Assembly: GCA_027574665.1 (NCBI GenBank)
Contig: CM050652.1
Coordinates: 42,560,307 to 42,624,306, forward strand
DNA: 64,000 nt
Direction of reading: 5' to 3'
Origin: Rhynochetos jubatus
Lineage: Eukaryota > Chordata > Aves > Eurypygiformes > Rhynochetidae
A program made the translations under genes and the position numbers. Of the stretch, positions 25,001 through 39,160 are shown one piece after another. Under the pieces are notes generated by a model. The model saw only the letters and a list, made by a program, of their open reading frames with translations, made no database searches and had not been told where the DNA came from. Positions within the stretch are counted from its first letter, which is position 1. Each line of letters starts with the position of its first letter.

Positions 25001-28000
25001 AAAGCGTGGCAGGATGAAGCCATATGCAATGACAGGCAGATACAAGGCACCTGGACCAGCCTGACACTCTTACTGTAGCCTGTTACTGCAGTTCTTCATA
25101 TTGTCATGTGAGCTGCTCTTTTTATCAGTTGATGATACCTCATGTGCTAGGAGAGAGGGAAGAACTTGAGAAATCTGGGTGATCTGAATAAGTTTGAGTT
25201 CAGCAGCTCTACCTCCTGTCTCCAGATGGGGTTTGGCCATGCCAGCGGAGGAATGTCCCCTGACCTTTTCTGCTGTTCTGAGTTATTAACCAGAACAGAG
25301 CATGAGACCCCTACGATGTCTGCCATTTACTTAGGCTGAACTAATAAGTTTTGCTGAACCCAAGAGGGCTGCTTAGGGCTGAGCGTCTCTATGTTGCACT
25401 CTCCAGTGCTGTATGTGAAATCTGCAGGGGCAGTTAGGGTTTGACTTGGCTGTGCATCACTAAGGCAATATCAATGGATTTCAGATAGGAAGAACTGGTT
25501 ATCAGAACACTGGACAGCCCAGAAACTAAGTGAGAACAATAGCAAGAGAAGGGCACTGCTATCAGCAGGCTGTGGGATGGGAATTTGCTAGTCTTGTCAA
25601 TTTTTTCTTTTGCTCTCTGCTTACAAAGGTCTCAGTTTTGCAGTTCATTAATTTTTTTTTCTCCTCCTGAAGTGAGACTGAACACATTATCTTGAGCTTG
25701 AGTTCTCTGGCAGCAAGAAGGGAAACTGTCTCACAGATGGGCCAGTGAGAGATTTAAAGTCTGTTTTCTTTTTTCCCTCCAGAGATACCTGTGGATTCTT
25801 AGTACCCATGCAAAGAAATGCTGTGTCTGTTTTCCCAGCTTGTGAGAGATTTCAGAAATGTCTTTATGTAAAACTGCCGAACCTGGCTGTACTCCAGGGT
25901 ATTTCTAAGAGAACAGGACTATTATTATGAACAGATAACAATTTCAGAAGAGCAGGGGATTTCAGGATCTTGATTCAGATTCATCTTCTGGTGTGGGATT
26001 AGAACCGGAAGGTATGGAGCTGGAAGGATTTTCCCCTTTATATCCAGACCTTGCAATACCATCCCCCATCAATTATGTGTGCTTTACATTTTCACTCTGT
26101 GTAGCTGTTGAGGGAGAAGCTTTTCCCACAAAGCACTGCTCATTTTCCAGGCCGATAATGCAAAAGCAGAGCTGACCTCAAGCGTAACCAACTTGGACAA
26201 CAAAATAAAGAGAGCAGAACACAGCGTATCCCTGCCCTGTGGCTTCTTCCTGAACCCTGTCGTCATGCCAAAGGTGAGCACTCCCTGCTTGCGGGGAACA
26301 CTGCCATACAGCAAGAGGCAGCAGTCCTGACAGGGCTCTGACAGCCCCTGTCTGTGTTATACGACAAAATGCTGTCTGATGGCATGGTAGATCCTTCCTT
26401 TGTTTAGTAGAAGAAAGTGTGGGACCTTATCACCTACCCGCAGTCCCTGGAAGCGTTCCTGGCCACTTGGACCTGCACTGGCCTCTTCCATTTCTATGGC
26501 TATTGCTCTTCTAGTGCTGTAAAACTGAATACTGTTGCAACGCTGAGGGCAGGAGACATCAAAATACAGTTTTTTTCAGCTGTGAACAAGCGCTGTATTG
26601 AAGAAAATGACTTTATATAGAGTAACATGGTAGCCAGTATATAGTCATGAGGCTGTATGCACAAGGGGGCAGAGCTGAGCTGCGGTGGGACCCCTTGCTT
26701 TTGGTTCTCATTAGGAACATCCTGAAATTAAAGGAGAATGTCGCCCCAAAAATTGGGAGAGACAGCAGGGTTAATGAAGCAAGCTAAATTGCTGTGTCAC
26801 AGATGACAAAGGCTCCTTAACTGGTCCCGTCTGAGGAGCCCAAGAAGCAGTAATATCCTCTTTGCTCTACAAGACATCACCTTTTCACTTCCTGAGACTG
26901 TACTGTTCAAAATTGATGTGTTGACTGGTCTTCCCCTTTGAAATACATTTCCACAGGGAAGAAAGAGGGCTATTAGCTATCTCCTTTTCTTTCTGCTGAA
27001 CCATGTTTATGGGCATAGGAATAGGATGGTCTAAAGCTGATCTGGGCATTGGATACAGGGTTGGATAAAACAGGTATGTGTTAAACCTTAAAACATTTTG
27101 TAGGTTGGAAAATGGCTATGGTTCAAAAGATCTGGCAACAAGTGAGCTTAAAAACAAATGCTTTCCCATAAAAAAGACAATTTTTAATATGTTTTTGTGT
27201 CACAGTAAATACCCCTTTGCTAGCTCTGATGACCTGAGGCAGTAAGACTCTCTCTGGAGACAAGACTGTGAAAGGTTGATTTCCTTTTGCGCCTGCCATG
27301 GCCCCCCAGTTTCTTTGATTGTCATGCTATTATTCCTTGCTCCCCCCACTTAGTTAAAACACCATGTTTGATATACCTCGAGGTCCCAACGCTACCATTC
27401 TTAATGCCTGTGTTGGTATTTCTGATAAAAGCTAAAGGCTATTTACATCCATTAATCTACTATAGTGTATTCAATAGAGTATTTAAGTGGATTTAGTGCT
27501 GTGAGACTGGCCTGCTAAGGGACTTTGTTAATAATAAGTGTGGAAAATGCTTTTTAACTGTGTTTCTATGGCATTCAACCCCTGAGAAATGAAGTCTAAA
27601 ACCACTTTCAGTGATATATGCAGGAACTGAGTCTCTGTGTACATGTATACTACCAAATGAATTGCAGTGAGGCGTGAAGGATATTTTAGGATCCAGTGCT
27701 GCAAGATACTGAGTTGTGCTAATTCCCTGGAAAGTTGAGTAGGGGAATGCTTCTGTGGAGAACTCTTGGGCTTTTGAACTTGCATTATTCAAAGCCACTC
27801 CTCCTGTTCCCCCATGCAAACACAGATTACATGGAGTGCAGCTAAGGAAAACACAGTGGGCATTATTTTACAGGCTAACTAAACAAAACAGCATTGTGGA
27901 CGATGAAGAACAGTGAGCCTTTATGCTGAGCATAGCAAGGAGTCTTTGAAACATAATTTATCAATTGCATTAGTTAGTTTATAGAGTTGATGTTATTAGT

Positions 28001-31000
28001 AATGGATTAGATTATTAGCATCCAAAAGGGCAGAAAAAGAACTGAAGAAATCCAAGAGACTAGGCAAAGCAAAGATGTGTTTTGCCCACCAGTGGGTTGG
28101 TAAATATTTCAGTGCAGAGATAGTCAGTATTCTAGGGCAAAGCATAATTGCAGGTGTTGAGAATCTCCTGAATGAGGCTTCCATCACCAGCTGTTAGGCA
28201 TTTTAAAGGCTTTACTTCATTTTTACAAACCCCGAAACAAAATGTAGCTGGCACTGGAAGGCATTTTAGCTTTGCATCACTGAGAATTAAAATAAGGAAA
28301 AACAATTATTGTTTTGTTCATACCAAATGGATGTTGTGAAGCCTGTGTAAGCCAAGCTTCAATTATCTCAAAAATGGGAATTTAAATATTTCTACCAGTG
28401 CAGTGTCAGAACACTGCAGGCATTAAACAATATTCATTAGGGACTTGATTTCAGTCATATAGAACAGCCTAAACAAAGATGGGCACATGTCAGATGTTAG
28501 ATGTAGCAATTTAAAACGGAAAGTGTTCCCACCCCCATTTTTATTAAGACTACTTTCCTAAGTAGTCATTTCCTAAGAAGTCATTTCAGGGAGTGGGATT
28601 ATGAGTCAGCTACAAAGCTGGCCTTGTTGCTTAGACATGTGCAGAATATAAATATTGTAGAGCTTTAGAGAACAGATGGCCAGAGATTTCAGTAATGATA
28701 AACATCAGCTTTCTGCTTTGGACTGGTCAGTGTTAGACATAGAGGTCACATTCAAGCCTCTCTGAGTTTTCCTGCAGTATTTGGATCTATTCAGTCTCAC
28801 AGGGCTTCCTGTAAGGATCCATCTTTGGTCATTCATCAATCCAATGGAGTGCCATGACTATCTAGTTACAGGAAGGCGTTGCTGCTGCAGGCTCCAGCAC
28901 ATCACTTAGCAAAGGAATGAGACAGCTGTACTGAGATGATTTTTTTTAATTTGGGCCTTTGTTTCTGTCTGAGTGCAGGGATGAGGCTGGGTTATCTCAA
29001 CTGTTGGCATCACCATGTCAATGACAGATGACACTTGATTACAAACATCTGATTACTCATCTTCTTCCTCCCCCTGTGCCCCCCTCCCCCTCCCAATTGA
29101 TGTTTGGAGGTCGAGAAACACTGAATGAATCCAAAAGGATTTTTTTGGTACTTAAAATATGACAAGAGAGATCATCAATAATGGAGGATGCTTCAAAGGA
29201 AGCAAATTCTTCAGAACTATTTCCTCTTCTTTTACTCTTCTCCAAATAAAGTGGAGCTTGAGCTTTAGCCAACTGCTGTAACATTTGAGACTGTCAGACT
29301 TCGGGATGTATCAAGAAAGATGAATTATACTGCTGTCTTCACATAGCTTATGGGAAGCAAGGAATGTCTATGTGAACTGCTATGTATTTCATCCTGTCAG
29401 CAGTTCGACAAGGTTCCAAAAATGTGGGACTGTTTGGGGAAAAGTTGAGCAAAGACTTAAGAAACTGCATGGGTGAGAGCTTTGGAAGTGATCACTCAGG
29501 GTTTGTTCTGAAAGTATCTGAGTAATTCAGAAGTCTCCCAGACTAAAAGGGAGAAGTATCTTGTGACCTGTTAACAGCAAAAAAATGCTTGGGGGGCTTT
29601 CTCTAATTGTCTCTGGAGTGTCTGTTAGTAACACACATATGTTCAAAATCTCAGGCAATAGCAGACTGATTGGGTATATGCACCTTTAAAGCATATTTTG
29701 TATTTGTACCCTTTTAGCACTGTATGATGTCATCTTGCAAGCAGCTTGTGACAGCAGCTACCTGAATTGGTGTGTTTTCTTTCATACTCTGATCTGTTTT
29801 CCATAGGCAAGAGAGATTCGTCATAATTAGAAATTTAAGTCACTTCTCCCACTAAACACTCACAGGATTAGAAAAGACAGCAACAGACATCAATTATTTA
29901 ACCATAATTTACCTTACTGTGTCCAGGATAGCTAGCTACAAAGAAAAAGCCATATATTTTTCAGTAACACGCACAATAATTTATGCACTGCATTTCAAGC
30001 ATTTGAACTGCAGTGATAAGTTAACCTAAATATTTGCATTTGAGGAGCCAGGAATCCCAGCAAAGGAACAAACTCTTTGTCCTTACCTTTCACTGCCTCT
30101 GTGTTCTCCTTGCTGGATGACTGCTGCTATTCTTGGTGATTGACAGAGCAGGCTGTGAGGCTGACTGTCAGCAAAATGACAGGAATTTTGCTCTCTTTCT
30201 TACAGACCCCTTTGTCATTTATATCTTAGCTTTGAATGTTGTTATTAGGCCTGATGTTTTTTTCTTCTCCAGATCTTGAAGAAAAGCATACCTGTTACTT
30301 TGGCACACTGTATAATGATATCTTCCCCCTTAATATAGGGATATGTATATATATTAATTGCTGTAAAATACATTTATGTAAGTAATAAAGGTTATTTCTG
30401 TAAGTTTGAAAGTAACAGCTATACTTATCTTCCTTTTAATCTGTGATGGTGCGTCGATGAAGTTTACCTTTCTTCCAGCCATTCACCCTTTTGCAATCTC
30501 AAACTGTCTCAATCTGTTCTCAATCCATTGCAAGCGAGTTACGGAATAGGTGCTTGAAGTGCAACCAACTTGTTACACTCAAAATCTTGCTATGGGAAAA
30601 AGGGAGGACTTCATAGGCAAAGCCAAGAAGAAATTATGTTTAATCTAATTGAAGTCTGAACAGTCTAATCAGCAAGGTATCAGCGTTCCAGGTCTTTTCA
30701 TAGGAGGAGTATGATGCTGATGGTAATGTCTTTTCTCCTCAGTCCTGGGCTCATTTTCATGTGTTTGCTAACACATGCCGTTCCTTGCTTTTTATTCATT
30801 AATCTGCAATGTGGCATTACATCTAGGTTTGCAACGTATGTTTGTGGTTTACATATGCTGGATATGCATGTTTTCTTAAGCCTAACACTGGTTTTGCACA
30901 GCTCCCAAGGCTGCATTCCTTCAATAACCAGTAGTTGATGACTGGTGAGTTGTTTATACGTCTGTGGACCCCAGCATCATCCTGTGCCCATTCTTTCAGG

Positions 31001-31149
31001 TCCCTGCTGTCATCTCATGCTTGTACTCCTCCATACTACATTATTTTAGTATAAAAAAGTAGTTAACCCTATAGTAACTATTTGTTATTATCTATTAGTT
31101 ACAGAAATCTATGAGTAATCTGAGAGTATTTCACCACACAATTGTTGTG
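19036..31149. other. Intergenic DNA upstream of LIN7A, no gene seen
   Basis: About 12 kb of mostly unique sequence. The stretch at 23.0-26.7 kb is less AT-rich and holds a 140-codon frame at 23490-23912 on the plus strand without recognisable domains. A short tandem duplication sits at 28554-28583. No tRNA, snRNA, LTR or CR1 fragment was recognised. Confidence 0.45.
28554..28583 (+). repeat. 15-bp tandem duplication
   Basis: TTTCCTAAGTAGTCA is followed directly by TTTCCTAAGAAGTCA, with one difference between the two units. It is probably a local slippage duplication. Confidence 0.85.
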
Positions 31150-31388
31150 CCGGGGGAGGTTTAGACTGGATATTAGGAAAAATGCCTTCACTGGAAGGGT
31201 TGTCAGGCGTTGCAACATGCTGCCCAGGGAAGTGGCCGAGTCACCATCCCTGGAGTTATTAAAAATACATGTAGATATGGTGCTTAGGGCTATGGTTTAG
31301 TGGTAGACTTGGTAGTGTTAGGTCGATGGTTGGACTCAATGATCTTAAGAATCTTTTTCAACCTAAAGGATTCTATGAAATCCTATAA
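31150..31388 (+). mobile_element. CR1 LINE 3' fragment
   Basis: GGGGAGGTTTAGACTGGATA, GAAAAATGCCTTCACTGG, TGCCCAGGGAAGTGG, CCATCCCTGGAG, the GGTTGGACTCAATGATCTTA box, TTTTTCAACCTAAAGGATTC and the terminal ATTCTATGAAATCCTATAA follow the order of the avian CR1 3' end. It is 5'-truncated to about 240 bp, which is common for CR1, and has no coding capacity. Confidence 0.93.
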
Positions 31389-32344
31389 AAAACTAAAAGA
31401 ATAATAGTCACCTAGTTGTTCAGTAGTTGCTGCTACAGCTAAACAAACTAAAACATGGCTCCAGACAGTCCAGGACAAGACCAAAGCCTCACAAGACCTG
31501 AAGTCTGTGTCAGTAGCTTGGCATGATGACTGTGGTCTACAAGCAAGGGGAATCCTATATTTCATGGACTACAGGACTGCAGATCTGCTCCCAGAAGTTG
31601 TGAATAGGGCCATAGGAAATCATATGCTACTTCAGGAAGTTAGAGCAGTGTTTGAGCATCATGAAATGCTTAAAGTCCCAGCTCTGTTGAACCTTTCAGG
31701 TGCCCAAGCTTCTTCTAGTTATCCTGAACATGGCTATACATGTTCTGCCTGACCGCTCAGAACACGTCTGAGAACCAAGTGGGATCCTAGATCAGGTGTG
31801 GATCAACCTCTCACTTTCCTGGGTCCAGTTCTGTACACGCATTTTAGGAATATCTACCAGATTGGGTTTCAAGCCAAAAAAAGGTGAGAAAATCCAGTTT
31901 AGGATGTGGAGAGGACTGACTGAATAGCTCTTTCTGTATGATACAGGGTTGTTTATGCGTACCCGATTCCTGCATGGCTTTAAATCCCTTTTAATCTGGT
32001 ATTTGTAAACTTCGTCCCTGATTGTAGAAGTCTTTTATAACAAATATCACAGCTGTTCTAAAATGCCTGGATCATAAAATAACTGGATCTCTTGCAAAGT
32101 GTGTTGGGGTATTATTGCATAGTGTAAGGTGGATCTTGCATGGGATTTAAACTAGAAATTCAGTGGTACATCGGTTGTGGTTGGGCAGGTGAATGTTCTT
32201 TTTCTCAGGTAGTAAAGCAAACTGCAAAAGGCTGGAATTGACTATAATTTTCTTTCAAATGTAATTTTTTCATTAATATATATTAATAAAAAGTAATAAC
32301 AGGTTGTTAGTATTGAGCTATTTAATTTTTACTGCTTGATAAAT

Positions 32345-32384
32345 TTTTCTCAGCTTTCAGTAACTTTTTCTCAGCTTTCGATAT
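32345..32384 (+). repeat. 20-bp tandem duplication
   Basis: A TTTTCTCAGCTTTC core occurs twice with a spacing of 20 bp and diverging ends (AGTAAC versus GATATG). It is an imperfect two-unit duplication. Confidence 0.75.
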
Positions 32385-32481
32385 GACTTACTTTTAGGAT
32401 CTAAGTTATTGCTTTTCCTTTTATTGCCAAGTCTGAAAATCGAAGTTTAGTAGCTTTACCTTTTTTGTATTCATTGAGTGT

Positions 32482-32509
32482 AGTCCTAAACTCTAAGTCC
32501 TAAACTGTA
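32482..32509 (+). repeat. 14-bp tandem duplication
   Basis: AGTCCTAAACTCTA is followed directly by AGTCCTAAACTGTA, with one difference between units. Confidence 0.85.
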
Positions 32510-34284
32510 ATTGTTGTTCTGAAGGAGTTCTTGTTATGAGGGAGCAAAATGTCATCTCCTTATTGGTCCTATTTATATTATTTCCTCCTAACGAGTATTC
32601 GTATTAATTATTATGGTGTTTTTAATCTTGGGTCTTTCAGATGAATGCTTCGTTGAATTATTCCATTACCAAAATATTTAATTTTGAAAAGTGAAGGAAC
32701 TTGTAATGTGAAACCTCTGTATGCTGTCTCTGCTTAACATTCAGAACACGCCTGATCGTTTCCTGGCAGGATGTATTAAAAATGAGTGGTGTTTTAAGTT
32801 ATTTTATTAATATAATCAAAGCAAAGTAGCAAACATCTGAAGAAAACCTTTAGATACCGGGGAGTTTTCTGATAAGAGGATGAGTCCTATGTGTATTTGC
32901 ATGGCCCTGAAATCAATATGAATAAATTGCTAGTAAGCTTGTCTCTTGAACATATCCAAATCTTGTGTTCCATCAAACATTTTTCTCATATAGAACTGAT
33001 GTAATGAAGAACATCGGTTCACCAGAGACAGGTTGGTGCAGTATGTATTTAAACATAAAACACAGACAGACATAATCTGAAATATATGAAATTCTAATTT
33101 TACCCATTGCTGTATTTATGGACACATTGCTGATGAAGTTTTATCTCAGTGATCTAAATGTGGTAAAAATCAGCAAAGCATTATTAAGAGTTCTGAAGGT
33201 ACCTGTCAGTTTGAGTGTTTGCAGGTGGCAGGAAGATACTGAAACCCTTATTCATCATTTGAGAATGATGCATATCATGACCATTTGCCTGGGCACTTAT
33301 TAAATGACATAGATGCCTGAAGGCACTCTTCAAAGAAAAAAGTCCGGGTGTTGCTTGTTTTTCAGATCACTTTCTTTCTGAGAATTGCATAACACTCACA
33401 TGGCTTCCATTGGTGGTGGTTTGTGGAAAGGGTTGAGCTTTCTTTGTGCAGAAGACATACATTATTTTATTTGTTTGTTTACATGTTAATCTTGCAACCC
33501 TTTTAAAATTGTGTTCAGGAATTACTAAGAGACCACTGCTGGGCTATGCAGGTGTGAAAGAGAGATCCAGATTCAAGTAAGTACATGATTTTCTGGATCA
33601 GCAGAAAAAGAATTCTTACAGGCCTCTCATAGGGCATTCCTTGAAGTTCAAGAAGCATAGTTAAATAAAAACAGCTGCTGGGGAATGTATATACCTGAGG
33701 ATTATTTAAGTAGACGCCGGTATGAATCTTCTCTAAAATTAAGAAATCCAAGAAGCAAATGTAAAAAAAAAGTCTTTACAGAAAGAGAGACAAGGGAAAT
33801 AATATGCATGGTTGGCATGGGCACTGGGTAAGAAAATAAAATTACTTCTCCAGATAAGAAGAGAGTTACAAGGACCATAGCTGTCTGTCAGATGAGAACC
33901 TAATAGCAGCATAAATGAAAGATCCAACAGTGAAAAGTATAGTGTTGAATTATTCAACAAAGACTTAAACCCTATGGTAACATAAAGCAAGCTGAGACTC
34001 TGCATAAAATGATACTAAATTCAGCATAACCAGGGCCTTCTGAATATCTCCTGTATGAAATGTAGATGTGTACGTATACACAGAGTTACACGTAATAGGT
34101 GAATATACCACACAGTCTGTTTTATTAAAATAATTGCTCTCAGTATATCTAGTACAGTAATTCAAAAAGAAATTTAGAAATACTGGTCCTGAGTCCTGGG
34201 ATTACCAAGATAACTTCTTATTTATGCCACTTCTGCTCTGCAGAAAGTGCTGGTGTATGTTTGAAGAGTGAAACACTGTATAGT

Positions 34285-34795
34285 GGTGCATTTCTCCTCT
34301 ACTCAGCACTGGTGAGGCCACACCTGGAGTAGTGTGTCCAGTTTTGAGCTCCCTAGTACGAGAGAAACATGGACGTACTGGAGAGAGTCCAGTAAAGGGC
34401 CACTAAGATGATTGAGGGACTGGAGCATCTCTCCTATGACGGAAAGGCTGAGGATGTTCAGCCTGGAGAAAAGGCATCTCAGGGGGGATCTCATTGTGAT
34501 GAGAGGGTGTAAAGAAGACAGAGCCAGGCTCTTTTCAGTGGTGCAGTGTCAGGACCAGCAGCAAACTGAAACACAGAGTATTCCCTCTGAATAACAGGAG
34601 ACACTTTTTTACTGTGGGGGTAACCAAGCACTGGCACAGGTTGCCCAGAGAATTTATGGAGTCTCCTTCCTTGGAGATACTCAAAAGCCACCTGAACACG
34701 GTCCTGGGCAACTGGCTCCAGGTGGCCCTGCTTGAGCAGGGGTGGGTGAACCAGATGCCCACTGGAGATTCCTTGGAACCTCAACCAGCCTGTTG
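34285..34795 (+). mobile_element. CR1 LINE 3' fragment, about 0.5 kb
   Basis: It begins in the GGTGAGGCCACACCTGGAGT box, continues through TCCAGTTTTGAGCTCC, the ATGATTGAGGGACTGGAGCA box, AGGCTGAGGATGTTCAGCCT and GGAGAAAAGGCATCTCAGG, and ends in the GGCCCTGCTTGAGCAGGGGT tail and CCTCAACCAGCCTG. This is the order of the CR1 ORF2 C-terminal region and 3' UTR. On the sense strand a diverged FSLEKRHLRGDLI peptide is visible, matching the CR1 FSLEKRRLRGDLI segment. It is 5'-truncated and frame-broken. Confidence 0.93.
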
Positions 34796-37700
34796 TTATA
34801 TCACTTAAGCATAGCTACAGGTGCCTATCAGTTTGTGAATCTGCATGTATTCTGCTGCAGGCAATGTTAATCATACTGCTAATGCAAATTGGACTAGTTT
34901 TGCACTGCTGAAGACAGAAAGCACATTCAAAGGAAGACTTTGCAATTGGTAGTTATGAATTATGAATATGATGCAGTGTAATTTAATACATACCCTAGGA
35001 GTGTTTTGAAGGACATTTATATGTGATTACATGAGAGAACAAGTAAGAGGAGAGATGTCTCATGTTTTTTAACTTTCTAAACTAGGCAAAACAAGAAATT
35101 ATATTGGAAGATGATAACAAAATCATTGCATTAGAATCCACCCATCTGAAGAAAAAGTATTATTCATGCATCCAGCTGTCTCACTAATTTGTCATCTAAC
35201 CTTTAAATAACTAGATTATCGTATATTCAGCAATGGGCTTCTGAAGTCCGTAAGGCCTTTAGAAACCGTGGTAACTTTCCTGAGCTGTGAAAGAGACACA
35301 CCTACCTGTCTTTATTATTAATAGGCATTTGCATGTCTAATCTGTCTTGCATTGTGCTGAGATTTCACTCTAATGGAGTAGCAAAGTGTAAAAACTAATG
35401 GTATTTTGGAAGAAGAATTCTAGTGTTGGTCTGGTAGCTGAACTAAATTCTCTCAGCTTCTGAGTAATAGGCTCAGCCTGATCCCAAAGGCTGCATTTCA
35501 GTCTTTTGATTAGCAGAGCCTGAGAGCACTTCTTGGCTGGCAAATTAAGTCACCATGGAACAAACTTTGCATTCTGACTCATAAATGCTCTTTGCAAATA
35601 TCGTTAACAAGTTTTGGAATAAATCCTGTCCTCGTTTTTTTCTGCTGTGGTTTTTTTAACCCCAGAAAGGATTTAACATAGCAAGACATTTTGTACATGT
35701 TATCAGTTGTTTAATGATGTGGATGATTTCTTATGGGACACAACTATCATGCTGTATCTGGTCAGCTTTTTTGAATAAAGGTCTAAATTTTGAAAAACTG
35801 TGCACTAGAAAGGTTAGTTTTCAATACCTTTTTTCATTTAAGGTATGGAACAACTTCCAATCTGCTGACCTGAGTACTGCAGGGAGAGCTGAATACTGCA
35901 CAGGAGACCTGTGCCATGGGCAACTCTATTTACGGCATGTACTAAGTTTAGAAACCTAACAGTATCAAACACAATCAAACTATATAATGAACACAATTAT
36001 AGGTGAATGCTGTAGGACTGACAGATTGGTAGTGTTATTTAAATACATGCAGATTCCTGCCTGCTTCATTATGTTCTATACAATTGTTAAGTCATATGGA
36101 AGAACACAATTCTGTTTAAAATTGCTCCTCATCATCACGAATCCAAGGATAACTTTGCAAATTCTGGGAAACAGAATGAAGCACTTGTATAGATAAACAC
36201 CATGATTAATATTTATTTAATGCATACAGAGTAAAGTAGTAAATGAAAAAAGCTACTCCTGAAAATAAAACACTAGTTTTGTGCTGGGAGTTATGAATTT
36301 CATTAATTTTCTGTCAGGATTTTATTTTTGTAGTAGTCATTTTTACTTATGAGTGGGTGGCTCTTCAGATGAACAGCTGAAACAATTTAACTGAGAACCT
36401 TGAGCTGGAAATTGCAAATGTAAACTATAGAATAGGTTGATAGTGAGAGTTCTCTAGAATTGTTGCTTTGACACACAACCCCTTTGAATGCAACACAGTC
36501 AAGTATTTTGTATATGTGGTGAGCGGCCTTAAAGGAAAAACTAGAAAAAAAAATCACATGGAGATGATAGTTATATACGGGTTAGCTGCTTTTGACACAA
36601 TAATTATTCATGCAAATTGTCTTTGCTAACCTGTGTCGTCAGGAATATAGGGTTAAGGTTTATCGTGAGTAGTACTGTGAACTGTCATGTTATGCACTCA
36701 AGTTGGGTGACTGTAGTAGGAAAATAGCAGTTGTGAAAAGTAGATGAAGGAAAACAAAAAATAAAACACACAGGCAAAAGGAATGACATATTTTCACCTA
36801 TAGTAGCTTAATCTGCCTATTTAGAAGGCTGAAATGGCCTTTTTGTAATAGTAATGTTAGATGGAGATACACTAATAAAAAGATCCTAGACCAGCCCAGT
36901 CATACTGGACATGCTGGCTTGCTGCCAAACTAAATAAAGCAGAGTGGGAAAGCAGCCTTTCTTTCTGGTCTTCCAGGAGCAAGACAGAGGCATTTCCCAT
37001 AACATGCTCAGGGATTCTCCTGGCTTCATTTCTCATCTTGCTTGTATTCAACCTCTCTTTTTCATGGGTTTCTACTTCTAAATCACAGTATTTTTAAAAT
37101 CTAGCTGGTTATTTAAAAATCCTTATCATGGAAAAAATCCACATAAAATTATTTTGTTTACTTTTTTTTCCTTGAAATTCAGCATCTGTAATGTGTTTCT
37201 TGTTTATTCTTTATCACAGAATCACTTATGCTTTTGTTTGATATTGTCTCAAAGCTATTAATTCTTCACTGCAATAGTAATCAAGGTCTGACTGCATTTG
37301 TACTGAGATGGAACTGGTAAGACAGAGAGAATTTAGTTTTTGATCTGCTCATTGCAGTAAATATTGCTAACTTGGCTATCCATAGAAAATGCTGTTTCCT
37401 TACAGCTTTAGTCACTGTCATTCTCCCTACCCTTAAATGGAAGAGCGGAAGTGTTTCTCTACTAAAAATGCATTCTGGTGATGCTCAGGCATAGCAATGG
37501 CTTTGTCTGCTCAGTCCCCAGGTTACTGTATATGTTACACAGAATATAATGTGATCTCCTTTGTATGTCTAATATTCCTTTAGAAGAATTTCAGTGGAAA
37601 AGCTGAGTAGCTGAGTAAGCATTTTTGTCAGTATGATGCTACTTGCTACAACTTTCTAGGAGATGCTTTCACATATACTATATTTGCCTTATTTGGTTTG

Positions 37701-38427
37701 CACAATCTGATGCGCAAGACTTACCAAAGACAGGCTAGTATGAGGCCCCAAGTAGGAAAAGTTGGCCTTTTGCAATGGACAATGTTCCTTTCATATGATC
37801 CTGCCATGACTAGAACTCAATACCTTAAAAGTGTGAAACTTAAGTGAGTATTTAATCTCAGTGCAGGTTTGGTTTTGAAGTAAAGAACTTCTTTACCTCA
37901 GAAAGTCACTTGCTATTCTGCAGTACTCATTTTGTGTTTAGTACTTCTGGAGTATACATCTAGCATTACTGGGTTGTAGAGTTTTCTCAATGAATACAGA
38001 TATTCCGGCTGTAATGTATGTGGTCACTAAAATAATACTGGGTAAATCACCTGGAACAGCTGAGACATGTCATACACAAGGTCTTAGTCTTCTAAGACTC
38101 AAAACAACACTCCAGGTAATACAGAAGAGCCAGAAAATACCCCCACCCCCCCCAAATATTACAAATTTCCAAAGGTGATAAAGAATGGGTGTTATTTCTG
38201 ACAATGCAAACAATGCAAATCTCTGGCATACAATTCTAAACTAAGATCTAACTAAGTCCAAACTAAGATTGAAAACCAGAGAAGAAATGTGTTATTTGAG
38301 AAATGTGTTTTTACTCAAGGAATACGGCAAATCTTTGCTTATTGGACACTTCTGCAACAGAATGCATGAAATCATTTGAAAGATTGATGGGTTGACATAC
38401 AGATGACTTTCCACTGACAGCTAGTGA
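34796..38427. other. Intergenic AT-rich DNA, no gene seen
   Basis: AT-rich unique-looking sequence with a short C-rich patch at about 38141-38153. Frames are short and featureless, and no repeat family was recognised. Confidence 0.5.
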
Positions 38428-39160
38428 GTGCTTGGAGTTTTTTGAGAACATACTCCTGGAAGCAGAAAAGCAGTTTATCCCCTTCAAAGGTAAGGGAAGT
38501 AGGCAGAGCAAGAGGGCCCCTTAGCTTAACTGTGAGCTTCTCAGTCTGCTCAAACCCAAAAGAGAAGCACAGTATAGATGGGAAAGCAAATCAATACCCA
38601 TTGAGAACTACAAGTGCTTTGCGAGGGTGTGCAGAGATGCAGTTAGAAAAGCAAAAGCTCAGCTTGGATTGAAATTGGCCAGAGATGTCAAACACTATGG
38701 GAAAGCCTGCTTCAGGTACATAAACAACAAGCAGAAATAGAAGGAAAATGTTGGCCTGCTGTTAAACAGGAAAGGTGAATTAGTCACCAACAATGCTGAA
38801 AAGGAAGAGGTTCTCAACACTTTCTTCAACTCTGTCTTTACCAGCACTGTTGGATCCTAGGCCTTGGGAACAAAATTCCATGTTCATGCAAACACAGACC
38901 CATCATCAGTGAGAGAAGGCTCGTTCTGTGAAATATTACAGAAGCTTGACCCCTGCAAACTGATGGACCCTGATGTTACCCACCCAAGGGTGTTAAGAGA
39001 GCTGCCTGATGTCGTTGTGAGGCTGCTCTCTATATTCTTTGAGAAATCATGGAGATCGGGGGATGTCCCAGACGACTGGCAGATGGCTAATGTCACCCCC
39101 ATCTGCAAGAAGGGCTTAAAGGAGGATCCAGGAAGTTTTAGGCCCATCAGTCTTACTTCA
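38428..39160 (+). pseudogene. CR1 ORF2 remnant (linker plus RT N-terminus)
   Basis: Readable peptides are LEAEKQFIPFKG, a lysine/arginine-rich linker with AQLGLKLARDVKHYGK and RYINNKQK, then HPRVLRELPDVVVRLLSIFF, SGDVPDDWQMANVTPICKKG and EDPGSFRPISLTS. The last three match the first conserved block of non-LTR reverse transcriptases. In-frame stops occur after NNKQK (about 38737) and after the SVFTSTVGS segment (about 38858), and frame shifts are present upstream. The copy is non-functional. In live elements this protein copies the LINE RNA at the target site. Confidence 0.88.

Larger units (their letters stand above)
31389..34284. other. Intergenic AT-rich DNA, no gene seen
   Basis: No gene or known repeat was recognised. 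It contains two small tandem duplications at 32345-32384 and 32482-32509, and a short self-complementary AT stretch near 32272-32287. Confidence 0.5.
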